The position numbers and the translations under genes are program-made. Shown one piece after another: positions 26,736 to 34,536 of a stretch of 64,000 nt of DNA (the first letter of the stretch is position 1; the number at the start of each line of letters is the position of its first letter). The DNA comes from JBGNFV01 sp049645705 (GTDB taxonomy: Bacteria > Bacteroidota > Bacteroidia > Cytophagales > Cyclobacteriaceae). The notes below the pieces were generated by a model. It worked only from the letters and a program-made list of their open reading frames with translations, was not told where the DNA came from and searched no databases. Location of the stretch: NCBI GenBank assembly GCA_049645705.1, contig JBARUK010000032.1:1-64000 (forward strand), given 5' to 3'.

Positions 26736-27746
26736 ATGATCATTCAACTCGATAAGAACGTAAGCGATAAGCATAAGAAGGCGATCACGGATAAAATATC
26801 CAGCCTCAAATATAAGTCTACTGAAGTACTGACGCAGAAGGGCGACTACCTGATCGGTACCGGTAAGGCCGACTTCGACATCCGCGACCTGGGCCAGATG
26901 GACGGCATACAGGACATCCACATGGTAAGCGACGACTACCAGCTGGTGAGCCGCAAGTGGAAGGTGGACTACACGACGATAGACCTGGGCGACGGCGTAA
27001 AGATCGGTGCCAATGACTTTGCCATCATGGCCGGTCCCTGCTCCATTGAGACGGAAGAGCAGATCGTGAAGGTAATAGACCACCTGAAAGCGAATAATGT
27101 AAAGATCATGCGCGGTGGTGTGTACAAGCCCCGCTCCTCTCCCTATAGCTTCCGCGGCCTGGGCATAGACGGCCTAAAGCTGTGGCACGAGCACGCAAAA
27201 GCGGCGGGCATCAAGATCATCACCGAGGTGATGCAGGTGAGCCAGATCGCGGAGATGTACGACTACATAGACATGTACCAGGTAGGCGCGCGTAACACGC
27301 AGAACTTTAACCTGCTGGACGAACTGGGCAAGGTGGACAAGCCCGTCCTCATCAAGCGCGGTATCAGCGGCACCATAGAGGAGTTGCTGCACAGTGCGGA
27401 GTATGTATTCAGCGGTGGCAACGAACGCCTGCTGCTTTGTGAGCGCGGCATCCGTACCTACGAGAAGGCCAGCCGTAACACGATGGACCTGAACGCGATC
27501 CCCATCCTCAAGGAGAAGACGCACCTGCCCATCATTGCTGACCCCAGCCACGGCATCGGCATCCGTCACCACGTAGAGCCCATCACCCTCGCCAGCATCA
27601 TGGCCGGCGCCGATGGCGTGATCTTCGAAACGCACGAGATCCCCGAAAAAGCCTACTCCGACGGCCAGCAAACCCTCAACTTCCGCGAATCCGACAACAT
27701 GATCGCCCGCATCAGGAAGACGCTGGAGCTGAGAGAGAGTTTTTAA
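26736..27746 (+). CDS. aroF: DAHP synthase (3-deoxy-7-phosphoheptulonate synthase)
   Basis: 336 residues. An N-terminal regulatory ferredoxin-like domain (about 1-75) precedes the TIM barrel of the AroA-I-beta type: FAIMAGPCSIETEEQI, RGGVYKPRSSPYSFRGLG, IKRGISGTIEE and DPSHGIGIRHH. It makes the first intermediate of the shikimate pathway, which feeds chorismate to TrpE. It lies 13 bases after trpA, so supply of chorismate is probably controlled together with tryptophan synthesis through the same attenuator. The operon ends here with a terminator. The gene symbol is a functional label; paralogues of this family carry several names. Confidence 0.9.
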   Translation: MIIQLDKNVSDKHKKAITDKISSLKYKSTEVLTQKGDYLIGTGKADFDIRDLGQMDGIQDIHMVSDDYQLVSRKWKVDYTTIDLGDGVKIGANDFAIMAGPCSIETEEQIVKVIDHLKANNVKIMRGGVYKPRSSPYSFRGLGIDGLKLWHEHAKAAGIKIITEVMQVSQIAEMYDYIDMYQVGARNTQNFNLLDELGKVDKPVLIKRGISGTIEELLHSAEYVFSGGNERLLLCERGIRTYEKASRNTMDLNAIPILKEKTHLPIIADPSHGIGIRHHVEPITLASIMAGADGVIFETHEIPEKAYSDGQQTLNFRESDNMIARIRKTLELRESF

Positions 27747-27817
27747 GGTTGATTACACCGCCCTCTGCTTAGCCTTCGGCTAAGGTTGGGTTAAGACACA
27801 TATACCTTCGGTATCAG

Positions 27818-27850
27818 AAACCGTCCTGCGAGAGTAGGACGGTTTTTTTT
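27818..27850 (+). terminator. Terminator of the trp operon
   Basis: AAACCGTCCT and AGGACGGTTT pair over 10 bp, followed by T. Two small hairpins (CTTAGCC/GGCTAAG near 27769 and ATACC/GGTAT near 27802) precede it. Confidence 0.8.
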
Positions 27851-27941
27851 GTTGGTGGGGGTGGAAGAAGCTGTGGCGGTTTTGGGATTTTTTTGGTAGG
27901 TTGGGTTAAATAACTATTCTAATATTTTTTTAAATTGATAA

Positions 27942-29048
27942 ATGAGCGAAAAGAAAAAAGACAATTTAGAAGACGAGCGCAATCATGCTTTTCAGACTTT
28001 AAATGCTGTTAGGGAAGCTGTTACACTGGCTAAAGGCACAACCCTACCAATCACTTATGAAAGAGCGTTCGACCTTATTGAAGAGTTAGATCCAGAGTTA
28101 TACCAAAAGGTAGTAAAGTTATTAACTAGTAAAAATGAAAGTGAAACAGTTAAGTATTACAAAGCAATAGCAGAAGTACAATCTAATGAGGAAATTGAAG
28201 TAAGACCTGAAAATTTGATTGCGGAGGACATTGAAAAAAACGAAAGATTAATAAACGGGAAGCTCAGAGAAAACCCAAGTATAGCAAAAAAGATTTTTGA
28301 ATTAAGAGCGGCAAAAGAATATTTTGAACCCAGACATGTTAGTGAGCATAAAGTATTAAACCATGATTTCTATTTGAGATCTGTAGATGGGTTTGACAAA
28401 CCCATCTACCAAAATGATAATTTTCAGGACTATAAAATATCTAATAATAAATACTTAAGGTTAAGATTATTACATCCTGATAAGGATGAAGAAATTTTGG
28501 GCGTAGACTTAATATATGAAAAATTCGATTTGACTCGTGACAGAGTGCGCTTCGCTCATTTGCAATACAAAATGTGGGAAAACAATAGACTTTACTTTAC
28601 CCAGGCAAAAAATTTAGGGCCACAATTAGATAAAATCGAAAAGCACTTATGCAAAGATGGCTATTGTAGTGGACCACCAGAAAAGAGAGGTGGCTATAGG
28701 TTTCCTTACTGTTCAGGATTTCTGCGCCCCACATCAAAAATACTTAAAGAAGATAGCAAATTAAAATCATCAGGTTTACATATACCCATTTGCCTGGTAC
28801 GTGAAATTCAAGCAACCGAAACCAAGTTGACTAAGAAAAACTGCGAAGAAAAAAGCCTTAGCAGCAAAATATTTGAAGAGCTATTCAAATCAAACTTAAT
28901 AGGTTCCAAATGGATTCCGATTGATGAATTAGAGCAGTTTTATGAGGATAAGGGGATAAAATCTTATACAGATAGAATAAGGGTTCATGCCCAGGAAGTT
29001 CATCTTGAATATGAAGCTGACCGTCAAGAAAAACATAATGAAATATAA
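27942..29048 (+). CDS. Unrecognised protein with possible PD-(D/E)XK nuclease core
   Basis: 368 residues, no signal peptide or membrane segment, strongly charged and AT-rich in codon use unlike the trp operon beside it. A possible restriction-like core is visible at about 183-210: EEILGVDLIYEKFD followed by FAHLQYK, which fits the GxD...(Q/E)xK pattern (Asp189, Gln208, Lys210). Further on, Cys237, Cys242 and Cys257 in CKDGYCSG and FPYCSGFLRP could bind metal. The N-terminal 130 residues are helical. It is 11 bases before a membrane-anchored gene with the same composition, so the two probably form a unit. The nuclease idea rests on one weak motif; the protein may be something else. Confidence 0.5.
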   Translation: MSEKKKDNLEDERNHAFQTLNAVREAVTLAKGTTLPITYERAFDLIEELDPELYQKVVKLLTSKNESETVKYYKAIAEVQSNEEIEVRPENLIAEDIEKNERLINGKLRENPSIAKKIFELRAAKEYFEPRHVSEHKVLNHDFYLRSVDGFDKPIYQNDNFQDYKISNNKYLRLRLLHPDKDEEILGVDLIYEKFDLTRDRVRFAHLQYKMWENNRLYFTQAKNLGPQLDKIEKHLCKDGYCSGPPEKRGGYRFPYCSGFLRPTSKILKEDSKLKSSGLHIPICLVREIQATETKLTKKNCEEKSLSSKIFEELFKSNLIGSKWIPIDELEQFYEDKGIKSYTDRIRVHAQEVHLEYEADRQEKHNEI

Positions 29049-29059
29049 CTCTTATTACT

Positions 29060-30157
29060 ATGTTTGAAGATGCAGATGATGGAAAAATAATTGCAGCACT
29101 AATAGGGGCTGGCACTGCAGTGATTGGTATTTTGATTAAGGATGTAATCATCAAATACATAGCCTATATATTGAGAAAAAGAAGGACAGCTAATAAGATA
29201 TTTAAACAATACAGAGATCCTCTATTACATGCTGCTGATAGCCTACTATGGAGATTAGATGAAATTTTAAATAAGGTTGGAAGAGGAACATATTTACAGG
29301 ACGAAGAACAACACACTCCTTATAGTCAATACAAAAGAACATCAACAGTATACAGAATATGCGTTTTACTTGGATGGATTAGGGCCTATAATCGCGAGTT
29401 AACTTCAATTAGCGAATTGAATCAAAAAGCGATTTATGATATCAATAATACGATAAGAAACATCCAAAAAGCATTTGCTGATGGAGCTCATGTCGAAATA
29501 TTAAAAGTAAAAGCTATATTAAAGCTTTGGAGCGCATCTTTTAATGAAGATTATCCAAATGTTGACGAGGTAGCAGCAAAGGTTGATTTTCGTATTAAGA
29601 AGCACGTTAGAAATGGCAATAAAAATATTGCTAAGGAGCTTAATACTGATAACCAATTAAAATTGATTAAAGATATTGCCGATTTACTATCGAAAGAATT
29701 TAAGTGTAGCAATTTATCTGATGAACTCATTCAAGAAACACAACAACGAGCTATTGAGCATTTGTCATTAAAGGAAGCCTACTTGTATAGAGATTGGCAA
29801 TCTGCAATCGGAGACATGATGTTAATTGAGATTAATGGAGATCAAAGAAAATACAATGTGTTAGACTTTTATCAATTTGAGAGCAAATACTTTTACGAAA
29901 AAGATTACATTAATGTTTGGTATAACAGAGTTGATAAAATAATAGCAAATTTAGATCCTTCAAAGGATGACAAATCTGATCTGAGAATAGCGCAGTTACA
30001 AAAAATAACTCAAGCTGTATCTGATCTAGTAATTCTATTACTTTCAAAAGATAAGGAGCTAAAAAAGAACTATCTGGATTCTTATAATCTAGCTCTACAA
30101 ATTACAGACAAAAGCTCCTCTGGTGCAGGCGTCTCGCTTGTGCCTGGCCATCCTTAG
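29060..30157 (+). CDS. Membrane-anchored protein of unknown function, partner of 27942-29048
   Basis: 365 residues. One N-terminal hydrophobic stretch (residues 9-37, with AALIGAGTAVIGILI) anchors the protein; the rest is soluble and helical. FKQYRDPLLHAADSLLWRLDEIL resembles the YxxPLLxAAxDLxxRL motif found in a widespread family of bacterial membrane proteins without known function. Composition is AT-rich like the preceding gene. The last 15 codons (SSSGAGVSLVPGHP) are GC-rich and run into repeat sequence, so the original C terminus may have been replaced. Possibly the membrane component of a defence pair; inference only. Confidence 0.5.
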   Translation: MFEDADDGKIIAALIGAGTAVIGILIKDVIIKYIAYILRKRRTANKIFKQYRDPLLHAADSLLWRLDEILNKVGRGTYLQDEEQHTPYSQYKRTSTVYRICVLLGWIRAYNRELTSISELNQKAIYDINNTIRNIQKAFADGAHVEILKVKAILKLWSASFNEDYPNVDEVAAKVDFRIKKHVRNGNKNIAKELNTDNQLKLIKDIADLLSKEFKCSNLSDELIQETQQRAIEHLSLKEAYLYRDWQSAIGDMMLIEINGDQRKYNVLDFYQFESKYFYEKDYINVWYNRVDKIIANLDPSKDDKSDLRIAQLQKITQAVSDLVILLLSKDKELKKNYLDSYNLALQITDKSSSGAGVSLVPGHP

Positions 30158-30215
30158 ATGGCAACATGGCAGGCTGATGCGCCGGTAGGACACTGCGCCG
30201 GTAGTCACACAGGCT

Positions 30216-30340
30216 CCTGGCAGTGGAGTACGACATCCCTCGGTATCATTATTTGAGCTTACCTCAACAACGGTGCGCCGGTCCCTATCAAAGGGACAAT
30301 TTTCAGTGGTGAGTATAGTGGCTTTTCTTTTTTTTGATTT
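30216..30340 (+). repeat. Left direct repeat of the DUF559 unit
   Basis: The blocks GACATCCCT, ACCTxAACxACGG, CTATCAAAGGGACA-TTTTC and GGCTTTTCTTTTTT recur in the same order at 30964-31090, on the other side of the DUF559 gene, with substitutions and indels. A third, more divergent copy begins near 31980. Confidence 0.6.
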
Positions 30341-30557
30341 GTACTGAAATGCAGCGTTACAGCGTAAAAATCGCTTATTTGAAAAGCACACGGCGAGTCC
30401 CCCTTCGATAGGGGGCGGGCGTAGTTAGTCAATTGGAAGTAATATGATGCGTCCGGGGGATGTCATAGCAGAAGTGTCCACACAACTGCTCTCCTCCACC
30501 AACACTTGCCCAAAACCACCTCACACCCTATATTCGCAGGCTCAACAACACCCAGCT

Positions 30558-30941
30558 ATGAAGAAGAAACGGAACGACATCATTCCTTACCGGAAGGACC
30601 TGAAGCTCCTCGCGCGGAAGCTCCGCAAGAACAGCACCCTCTCCGAAATACTATTGTGGCAGCAGATCAAAAACCGGCAAGTGCTCGGGCATGAGTTCCA
30701 CCGACAAGTGCCGATGCTGGACTACATCGTGGACTTCTACTGCCATGCCCTGCATCTCATCATTGAAATAGACGGCGATAGTCATAGCCTCCCCGAAGTC
30801 GCCGCCAACGACATCATCCGCCAGCAGCGCCTGGAAGAATACGGCCTGCACTTCCTCCGCTTCGCCGACATCGACGTAAAGCGCAATATAGATGCGGTAG
30901 TAGGTAAAATAGAGGAGTGGATCATGGAGAACGGTCTGTAG
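30558..30941 (+). CDS. DUF559 domain protein (Vsr-like endonuclease fold)
   Basis: 127 residues from the Met at 30558, the start that matches the family N terminus (MKKKRNDIIPYRKDLKLLA); an upstream frame to 30444 lies in repeat sequence. RKNSTLSEILLW, GHEFHRQVPMLDYIVDFYC and LIIEIDGDSH are the family signatures, with the nuclease-like Asp/Glu-x-Asp residues at IVDFYC and IEIDGDSH. DUF559 proteins are very small and occur in variable numbers in bacterial genomes. Here the gene is bracketed by direct repeats, and at least three decayed copies of its ends lie in the next 2.5 kb. It could be a homing-type or transposon-associated nuclease. Confidence 0.75.
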   Translation: MKKKRNDIIPYRKDLKLLARKLRKNSTLSEILLWQQIKNRQVLGHEFHRQVPMLDYIVDFYCHALHLIIEIDGDSHSLPEVAANDIIRQQRLEEYGLHFLRFADIDVKRNIDAVVGKIEEWIMENGL

Positions 30942-30963
30942 GTGGCTTTGGTGCTCTTTTTAC

Positions 30964-31090
30964 GGGACATCCCTGGCAGTCGTCATTTGTACTCACCTGA
31001 ACGGTCTACGGCCTGTCCTCGAATGCGAGCCCAGCTATCAAAGGGACACTTTTCGGTCGTGGGTATAGGGGCTTTTCTTTTTTATTATTT
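30964..31090 (+). repeat. Right direct repeat of the DUF559 unit
   Basis: GACATCCCTGGCAGTCG, CACCTGAACGG, CTATCAAAGGGACACTTTTC and GGCTTTTCTTTTTT match the left copy at 30216-30340. The interval between the copies is about 750 bases and contains the whole DUF559 gene. Confidence 0.6.
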
Positions 31091-31211
31091 GATGCAGAAT
31101 GTAGCCCCCCTTCTGCAGCGAATGTATGGGAAGACATAGAATGTCAACTCGATAGGGGTGGTCCCGCAATCGGGCAGGGCACAAAAAACTGCCATAGCAA
31201 GCAAATGTTAA

Positions 31212-31515
31212 GTCCGGGGGATGTCAGCTCAAAAGTTGCCTAAAAACACACCCCAGCCCCTATCTTCTCACTCCCGAACAACACCAGCTTTGCAAAGAAG
31301 AATCAACACCAAAAACAATCCTGAGCAAAGAACAGGAGACCCCACCTGTGTAGCAGACTGTCGGCTAAGAGCAGTGGTGGGTATGGTGACTGTCTGCCAT
31401 GCAATGGGGACCTCTTGCAGAGCGCCCGCGAGTCCAGGCCCGGGGATAGGCGGTGACCGGAACACCCAGCTAGGCAAAAGAAACATCATCATTCCTTACC
31501 GGAAAGATCTGAGCT
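31212..31515 (+). pseudogene. Decayed DUF559 unit copies (5' parts)
   Basis: 31212-31300 repeats the leader of the DUF559 gene (GTCCGGGGGATGTCA, then CCCCTAT...CCAGCTTTGCAAAGAAG) but loses the start codon. 31459-31515 repeats it again (CCAGCTAGGCAAAAGAAAC, then AACATCATCATTCCTTACC, then GGAAAGATCTGAGCTAA) and stops early after the Pro-Tyr-Arg-Lys stretch. Between them lies the dispersed block GCAGACTGTCGGCTAAGAGC. Confidence 0.6.
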
Positions 31516-31559
31516 AAGACTTAAATAGATAATCCTATAAATAAATATACGTAAAGCAA

Positions 31560-31585
31560 AAAAGACCACACAGGGCGGTCTTTTT
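31560..31585 (-). terminator. Terminator of the RiPP precursor 31605-31811
   Basis: AAAAGACC and GGTCTTTT pair around a short loop with A and T runs on either side, so it could work in both directions. Confidence 0.6.
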
Positions 31586-31604
31586 CGTTCTAATTATTAT
31601 AAAG

Positions 31605-31811
31605 TTATGCGCAGTTACGGAAATTTGTATCATTACACATATTTTCATAATGCGTACAGCCTCCACGGGTTCCCATTTCCCATTCGGGATCCTCAGGGTA
31701 TTTATCATAATCGGTATGATTTGGGGGTAACCCACCATGGACTCTCATGTCGGAGACTGTTACAAAACTGGTTAACTTTAATTGATCCAGGCTTAATTTT
31801 CCTTTTTTCAT
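31605..31811 (-). CDS. GG-leader RiPP precursor
   Basis: 68 residues. The leader MKKGKLSLDQLKLTSFVTVS matches the GG-type family, with Gly-Gly at 26-27. The core of about 41 residues is longer than its relatives here and holds Cys52, Cys59 and Cys67 with scattered Thr and Asn, plus a second Gly-Gly at 50-51. No processing enzyme is adjacent. It sits inside the zone of decayed DUF559 units, so it may have moved with them. Confidence 0.7.
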   Translation of the reverse strand: MKKGKLSLDQLKLTSFVTVSDMRVHGGLPPNHTDYDKYPEDPEWEMGTRGGCTHYENMCNDTNFRNCA

Positions 31812-31979
31812 AATTATAAGAGTTTAATTCAGAGCCTATGGCCCTATTAATTTGGTTATGCTTAAAATAAGATAAATAATTGATGTAATTAAATTTTATT
31901 GATCAAGCTGCCCCACAATTATGTATTCGACCTGCTATTTTTAGTGGGCATTCCCCGGACGACAAAGTGGCTTTCCATA

Positions 31980-32095
31980 GCTACATTATACGCCAGCCTT
32001 GAACACGAGCCCAGTCGAATGCGAGCCCACTGGTGCGCCAGCCCGGCCTATCAAAGGGACACTTTTCGGTGGTGGGTATAAGGGCTTTTCTTTTT
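31980..32095 (+). repeat. Third copy of the dispersed block
   Basis: GCGAGCCCACTGGTGCGCC, CTATCAAAGGGACACTTTTC, GGTGGTGGGTATAAGGGC and TTTTCTTTTTTT repeat the block at 30285 and 31035. Immediately after it come GATGCAGAATGTAG and CCCCC, as at 31091. Confidence 0.55.
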
Positions 32096-32232
32096 TTCTT
32101 AATAGATGCAGAATGTAGTCCCCCTTTGACCGCGAATGTGACCTTAATGCGCTAATTCCCGGGGGAGCCAGAGCGAGTCCCGGGATCCCCCAGCTACTTG
32201 CACCATGCTAGCTTAAAGCGACCCCGCCCATT

Positions 32233-32418
32233 TGGCAGACTGTCGGCTAAGAGCAGTGGTGGGTATAGCAACTCTCTGCCAGACGATGGGCGCCATGCGA
32301 CGGGGATTATCAGTTACCGGAAGAATACCGCCTCCGCTTCGATGACCTGGACGTAAAGCGCAATATAGATGCGGTAGTAGGTGAGGTAGCGGAGTGGATA
32401 GAGAGGAATGGAGATTGA
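32233..32418 (+). pseudogene. Decayed DUF559 unit (3' part)
   Basis: Starts with the dispersed block GCAGACTGTCGGCTAAGAGC and fuses to the end of a DUF559 gene: the frame reads LPEEYRLRFDDLDVKRNID then AVVGEVAEWIERNGD, stop, matching the C terminus of the intact gene (LHFLRFADIDVKRNID...). The middle of the gene is deleted. Confidence 0.65.
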
Positions 32419-32435
32419 ACTAATCTTTAAATAAT

Positions 32436-32464
32436 CGAACCTGACGGAAATTCCGCCAGGTTCG
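32436..32464 (-). terminator. Terminator-like hairpin of the RiPP precursor 32479-32652
   Basis: CGAACCTG and CAGGTTCG form the outer stem, CGG/CCG the inner one, a strong hairpin 15 bases after the stop. The T-run is weak on either strand. Confidence 0.5.
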
Positions 32465-32478
32465 AATACTATAATCAC

Positions 32479-32652
32479 CTAAGCATTGCATGCCCAAGGG
32501 TCAAACTTCGTAGGGCACTCATAATTATAGGTTGCAATACAATCTTCACAATTAGTATAGTATGTAACGTCTCCACCTTTGGTTAATTTTTGATCTGATG
32601 TAGTAAAGCTTTTTACATTCAGGTTTTTAATACTTAGCTTTCTATTTTTCAT
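32479..32652 (-). CDS. GG-leader RiPP precursor
   Basis: 57 residues read from the minus strand. The leader MKNRKLSIKNLNVKSFTTSD ends in KLTKGG (Gly-Gly 26-27). The core begins DVTYYTNCEDCIATYNYECP and contains Cys36, Cys39, Cys46 and Cys55 with six Thr/Tyr-rich positions. The YYTNC element is close to WYTNC in the precursor at 42256. No enzyme adjacent; followed by a hairpin. Confidence 0.75.
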   Translation of the reverse strand: MKNRKLSIKNLNVKSFTTSDQKLTKGGDVTYYTNCEDCIATYNYECPTKFDPWACNA

Positions 32653-32765
32653 AAGTTTTAAGTTGTTTATTTAAGCATATAACATAAGCATTTCAATTTA
32701 GACCATCAAAAAAGCACACTATATTAGATTACACAGTGCTACCCTAAAGTGACTTCAGAGGTGAG

Positions 32766-32945
32766 TAGACTGTAAGCTTAGGGCAGTTGCTGGTATGGTT
32801 ACAGTGAGCCAGATGATGGGCGCCATGCAATGGGTCTCCATTGCATGGCGCCCGCGGTATTCTCCTTCGTCGAAACCGGGGATAAGCACTTACCGGAACA
32901 CCAGCTATGCAGAAGAAACACAATACCATTCATTTATCAGCACAC
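32766..32945 (+). repeat. Decayed copy of the dispersed block and DUF559 start
   Basis: GTAGACTGTAAGCTTAGGGC, GGTATGGTTACAGTGAGCCA, GATGGGCGCCATGCAATGG and its mirror CCATTGCATGGCGCCCGCGG repeat the block seen at 31351, 32233 and 37673. The end (ACACCAGCTATGCAGAAGAA) matches the start of the DUF559 gene and then loses frame. Confidence 0.55.
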
Positions 32946-32972
32946 GGCAGTCGTGGCTATTGGCTTGCCTTT

Positions 32973-33080
32973 GCGTGAGGGATAGAGCCATTGTCGGAGC
33001 CCGTGGAGGCGGTGCGGGGGCAGGCGACTGGCGAAAGCCCGACGCGGCCGGGAGCCTAAGCGAGTGGCCGGGACACGCCC
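32973..33080 (+). repeat. 108-base repeat, copy 1
   Basis: GCGTGAGGGATAGAGCCATT, GGAGCCCGTG, GGCGACTGGCGAAAGCCCGA and CACGCCC recur with few changes at 40038-40146. Very GC-rich, no ORF. Confidence 0.7.
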
Positions 33081-33141
33081 AACTTCCTGAATAAACCCCG
33101 GAAGGCATTTTTACCCAATTTCTTACCTGGAAATAAAAAAA

Positions 33142-34533
33142 ATGAAGCCAGTGCTTATCTTCACAGGCTCAATGGCTTATATGAGAAACACAGGTAATAA
33201 CGGTTATGTAAAAGGCAAAGGTGCTACGGATCAGTCACCGGCCATAGATCAGTTACACACCGACCTGAGCTGGCTGGAAGAGTGGCTATCATGCCGCGGA
33301 CAGCTTACCGAAGCCAGCTTTGATGAGATACTGGAGAAGTGCCCGGCTCCGGCCTTAACATCAACACCCTGGCCCCTGGCCCCCGCGCAACGGCTGGCAC
33401 TGGCTATAGCCTGGGCACCGTACCTGCGCCCGGCACTGCTGCCCCCTATACATGATCTATACGCGCACCCTCAGGGTAGTATGCTCGGCGGAGGGTACCT
33501 GGCAGGATCATACCACTACTTTGTGCCTACGGTACAGACGGTGCAATATGTGCTGGCAGGCAATATGGCAGAAGATAGTACCATGGCCTATACGCTGCTG
33601 CGGGCAGACGGAGATCTGCTGAGCAAGAGCTGGGTGGACCTGGAAAGCATACAACCTCACCTGCCCTTCTTTGCGCAGACCATACGCCCTGCGGGGCTGC
33701 TGTTCCAGTCCATCATAACAGGGCAGGACAAGGCACCGCGCTTTAGTGCGGAGTTTCCCGCCATACGTATAGAAACCGGCATGGACTGGGAGGACCTGGT
33801 ACTGCCGGGCGAAACCTACGAGCAGGTAGAAGAGGTAGTGGAGTGGATAGAGCACGGCCACAAGCTTATGAGCCACCCCCTCTTTGCCCGTAAAAACCGT
33901 CGTGGCTTTACGGCCCTCTTCTGGGGCCCTCCGGGTACGGGTAAGACGATGACGGCGGGGCTGATAGGCAAGCGCACGAACCGCCCGGTGTACCGTGTGG
34001 ACCTGAGCATGGTGGTGAGCAAGTACATAGGCGAGACGGAAAAGAACCTCTCGCGGGTATTTGAGCAGGCGGAACACCGCAACTGGATCCTGTTTTTTGA
34101 TGAGGCGGACTCGCTGTTTGGCAAACGCTCGGAAACGCGCGACGCGCACGACCGCTACGCGAACCAGGAGGTAAGCTACCTGCTGCAGCGGGTGGAGGAG
34201 TTTGCGGGAACGGTGATACTGGCCAGTAACTTTAAAGGAAATATTGATGCGGCTTTTATGCGGCGATTCCAGTCTGTGGTGTACTTTCCGCTGCCGGACC
34301 AGTACCACCGCCAGCTGCTATGGCGTAAGGTGTTTGGCGAGGACTTTGGCCTGGAAAATGAGGGGCTGTACGATGAGATGGGTCGCCGGTTTAACCTGAG
34401 CGGGGGCAGCATAACGAATATAGGCCGGGCGTGTATACTAAAGGCGATGATGGCTGAGGAGACGACAATAGACACGGAGGTACTGCGCGAGGCGATACAA
34501 AAGGAGCTGGCGAAGGAAGGTAAGAGTATGTAA
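33142..34533 (+). CDS. AAA ATPase of contractile-injection-system type
   Basis: 463 residues. The C-terminal AAA domain has Walker A GPPGTGKT at 262-269, Walker B ILFFDEAD at 316-323, sensor ASNFKGNID and arginine finger MRRF. The N-terminal region with YHYFVPTVQTVQYVLAG near 125-140 matches the FLPTxxTxxxLLAG pattern of the ATPases linked to extracellular contractile injection systems (Afp15-like) and related Bacteroidota loci. No sheath, tube or baseplate gene lies in this window. It is three bases before the effector-like gene, so the two are co-transcribed. It may load or remodel the effector. Confidence 0.75.
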   Translation: MKPVLIFTGSMAYMRNTGNNGYVKGKGATDQSPAIDQLHTDLSWLEEWLSCRGQLTEASFDEILEKCPAPALTSTPWPLAPAQRLALAIAWAPYLRPALLPPIHDLYAHPQGSMLGGGYLAGSYHYFVPTVQTVQYVLAGNMAEDSTMAYTLLRADGDLLSKSWVDLESIQPHLPFFAQTIRPAGLLFQSIITGQDKAPRFSAEFPAIRIETGMDWEDLVLPGETYEQVEEVVEWIEHGHKLMSHPLFARKNRRGFTALFWGPPGTGKTMTAGLIGKRTNRPVYRVDLSMVVSKYIGETEKNLSRVFEQAEHRNWILFFDEADSLFGKRSETRDAHDRYANQEVSYLLQRVEEFAGTVILASNFKGNIDAAFMRRFQSVVYFPLPDQYHRQLLWRKVFGEDFGLENEGLYDEMGRRFNLSGGSITNIGRACILKAMMAEETTIDTEVLREAIQKELAKEGKSM

Positions 34534-34536
34534 GCT

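Noticed and set aside
20487..27671. Long open frames on the minus strand across the trp operon (for example 23247-24107 and 24671-25909)
   Set aside because: They mirror highly conserved trp genes codon by codon, have no family motifs and arise from the GC-skewed codon use of the true genes.
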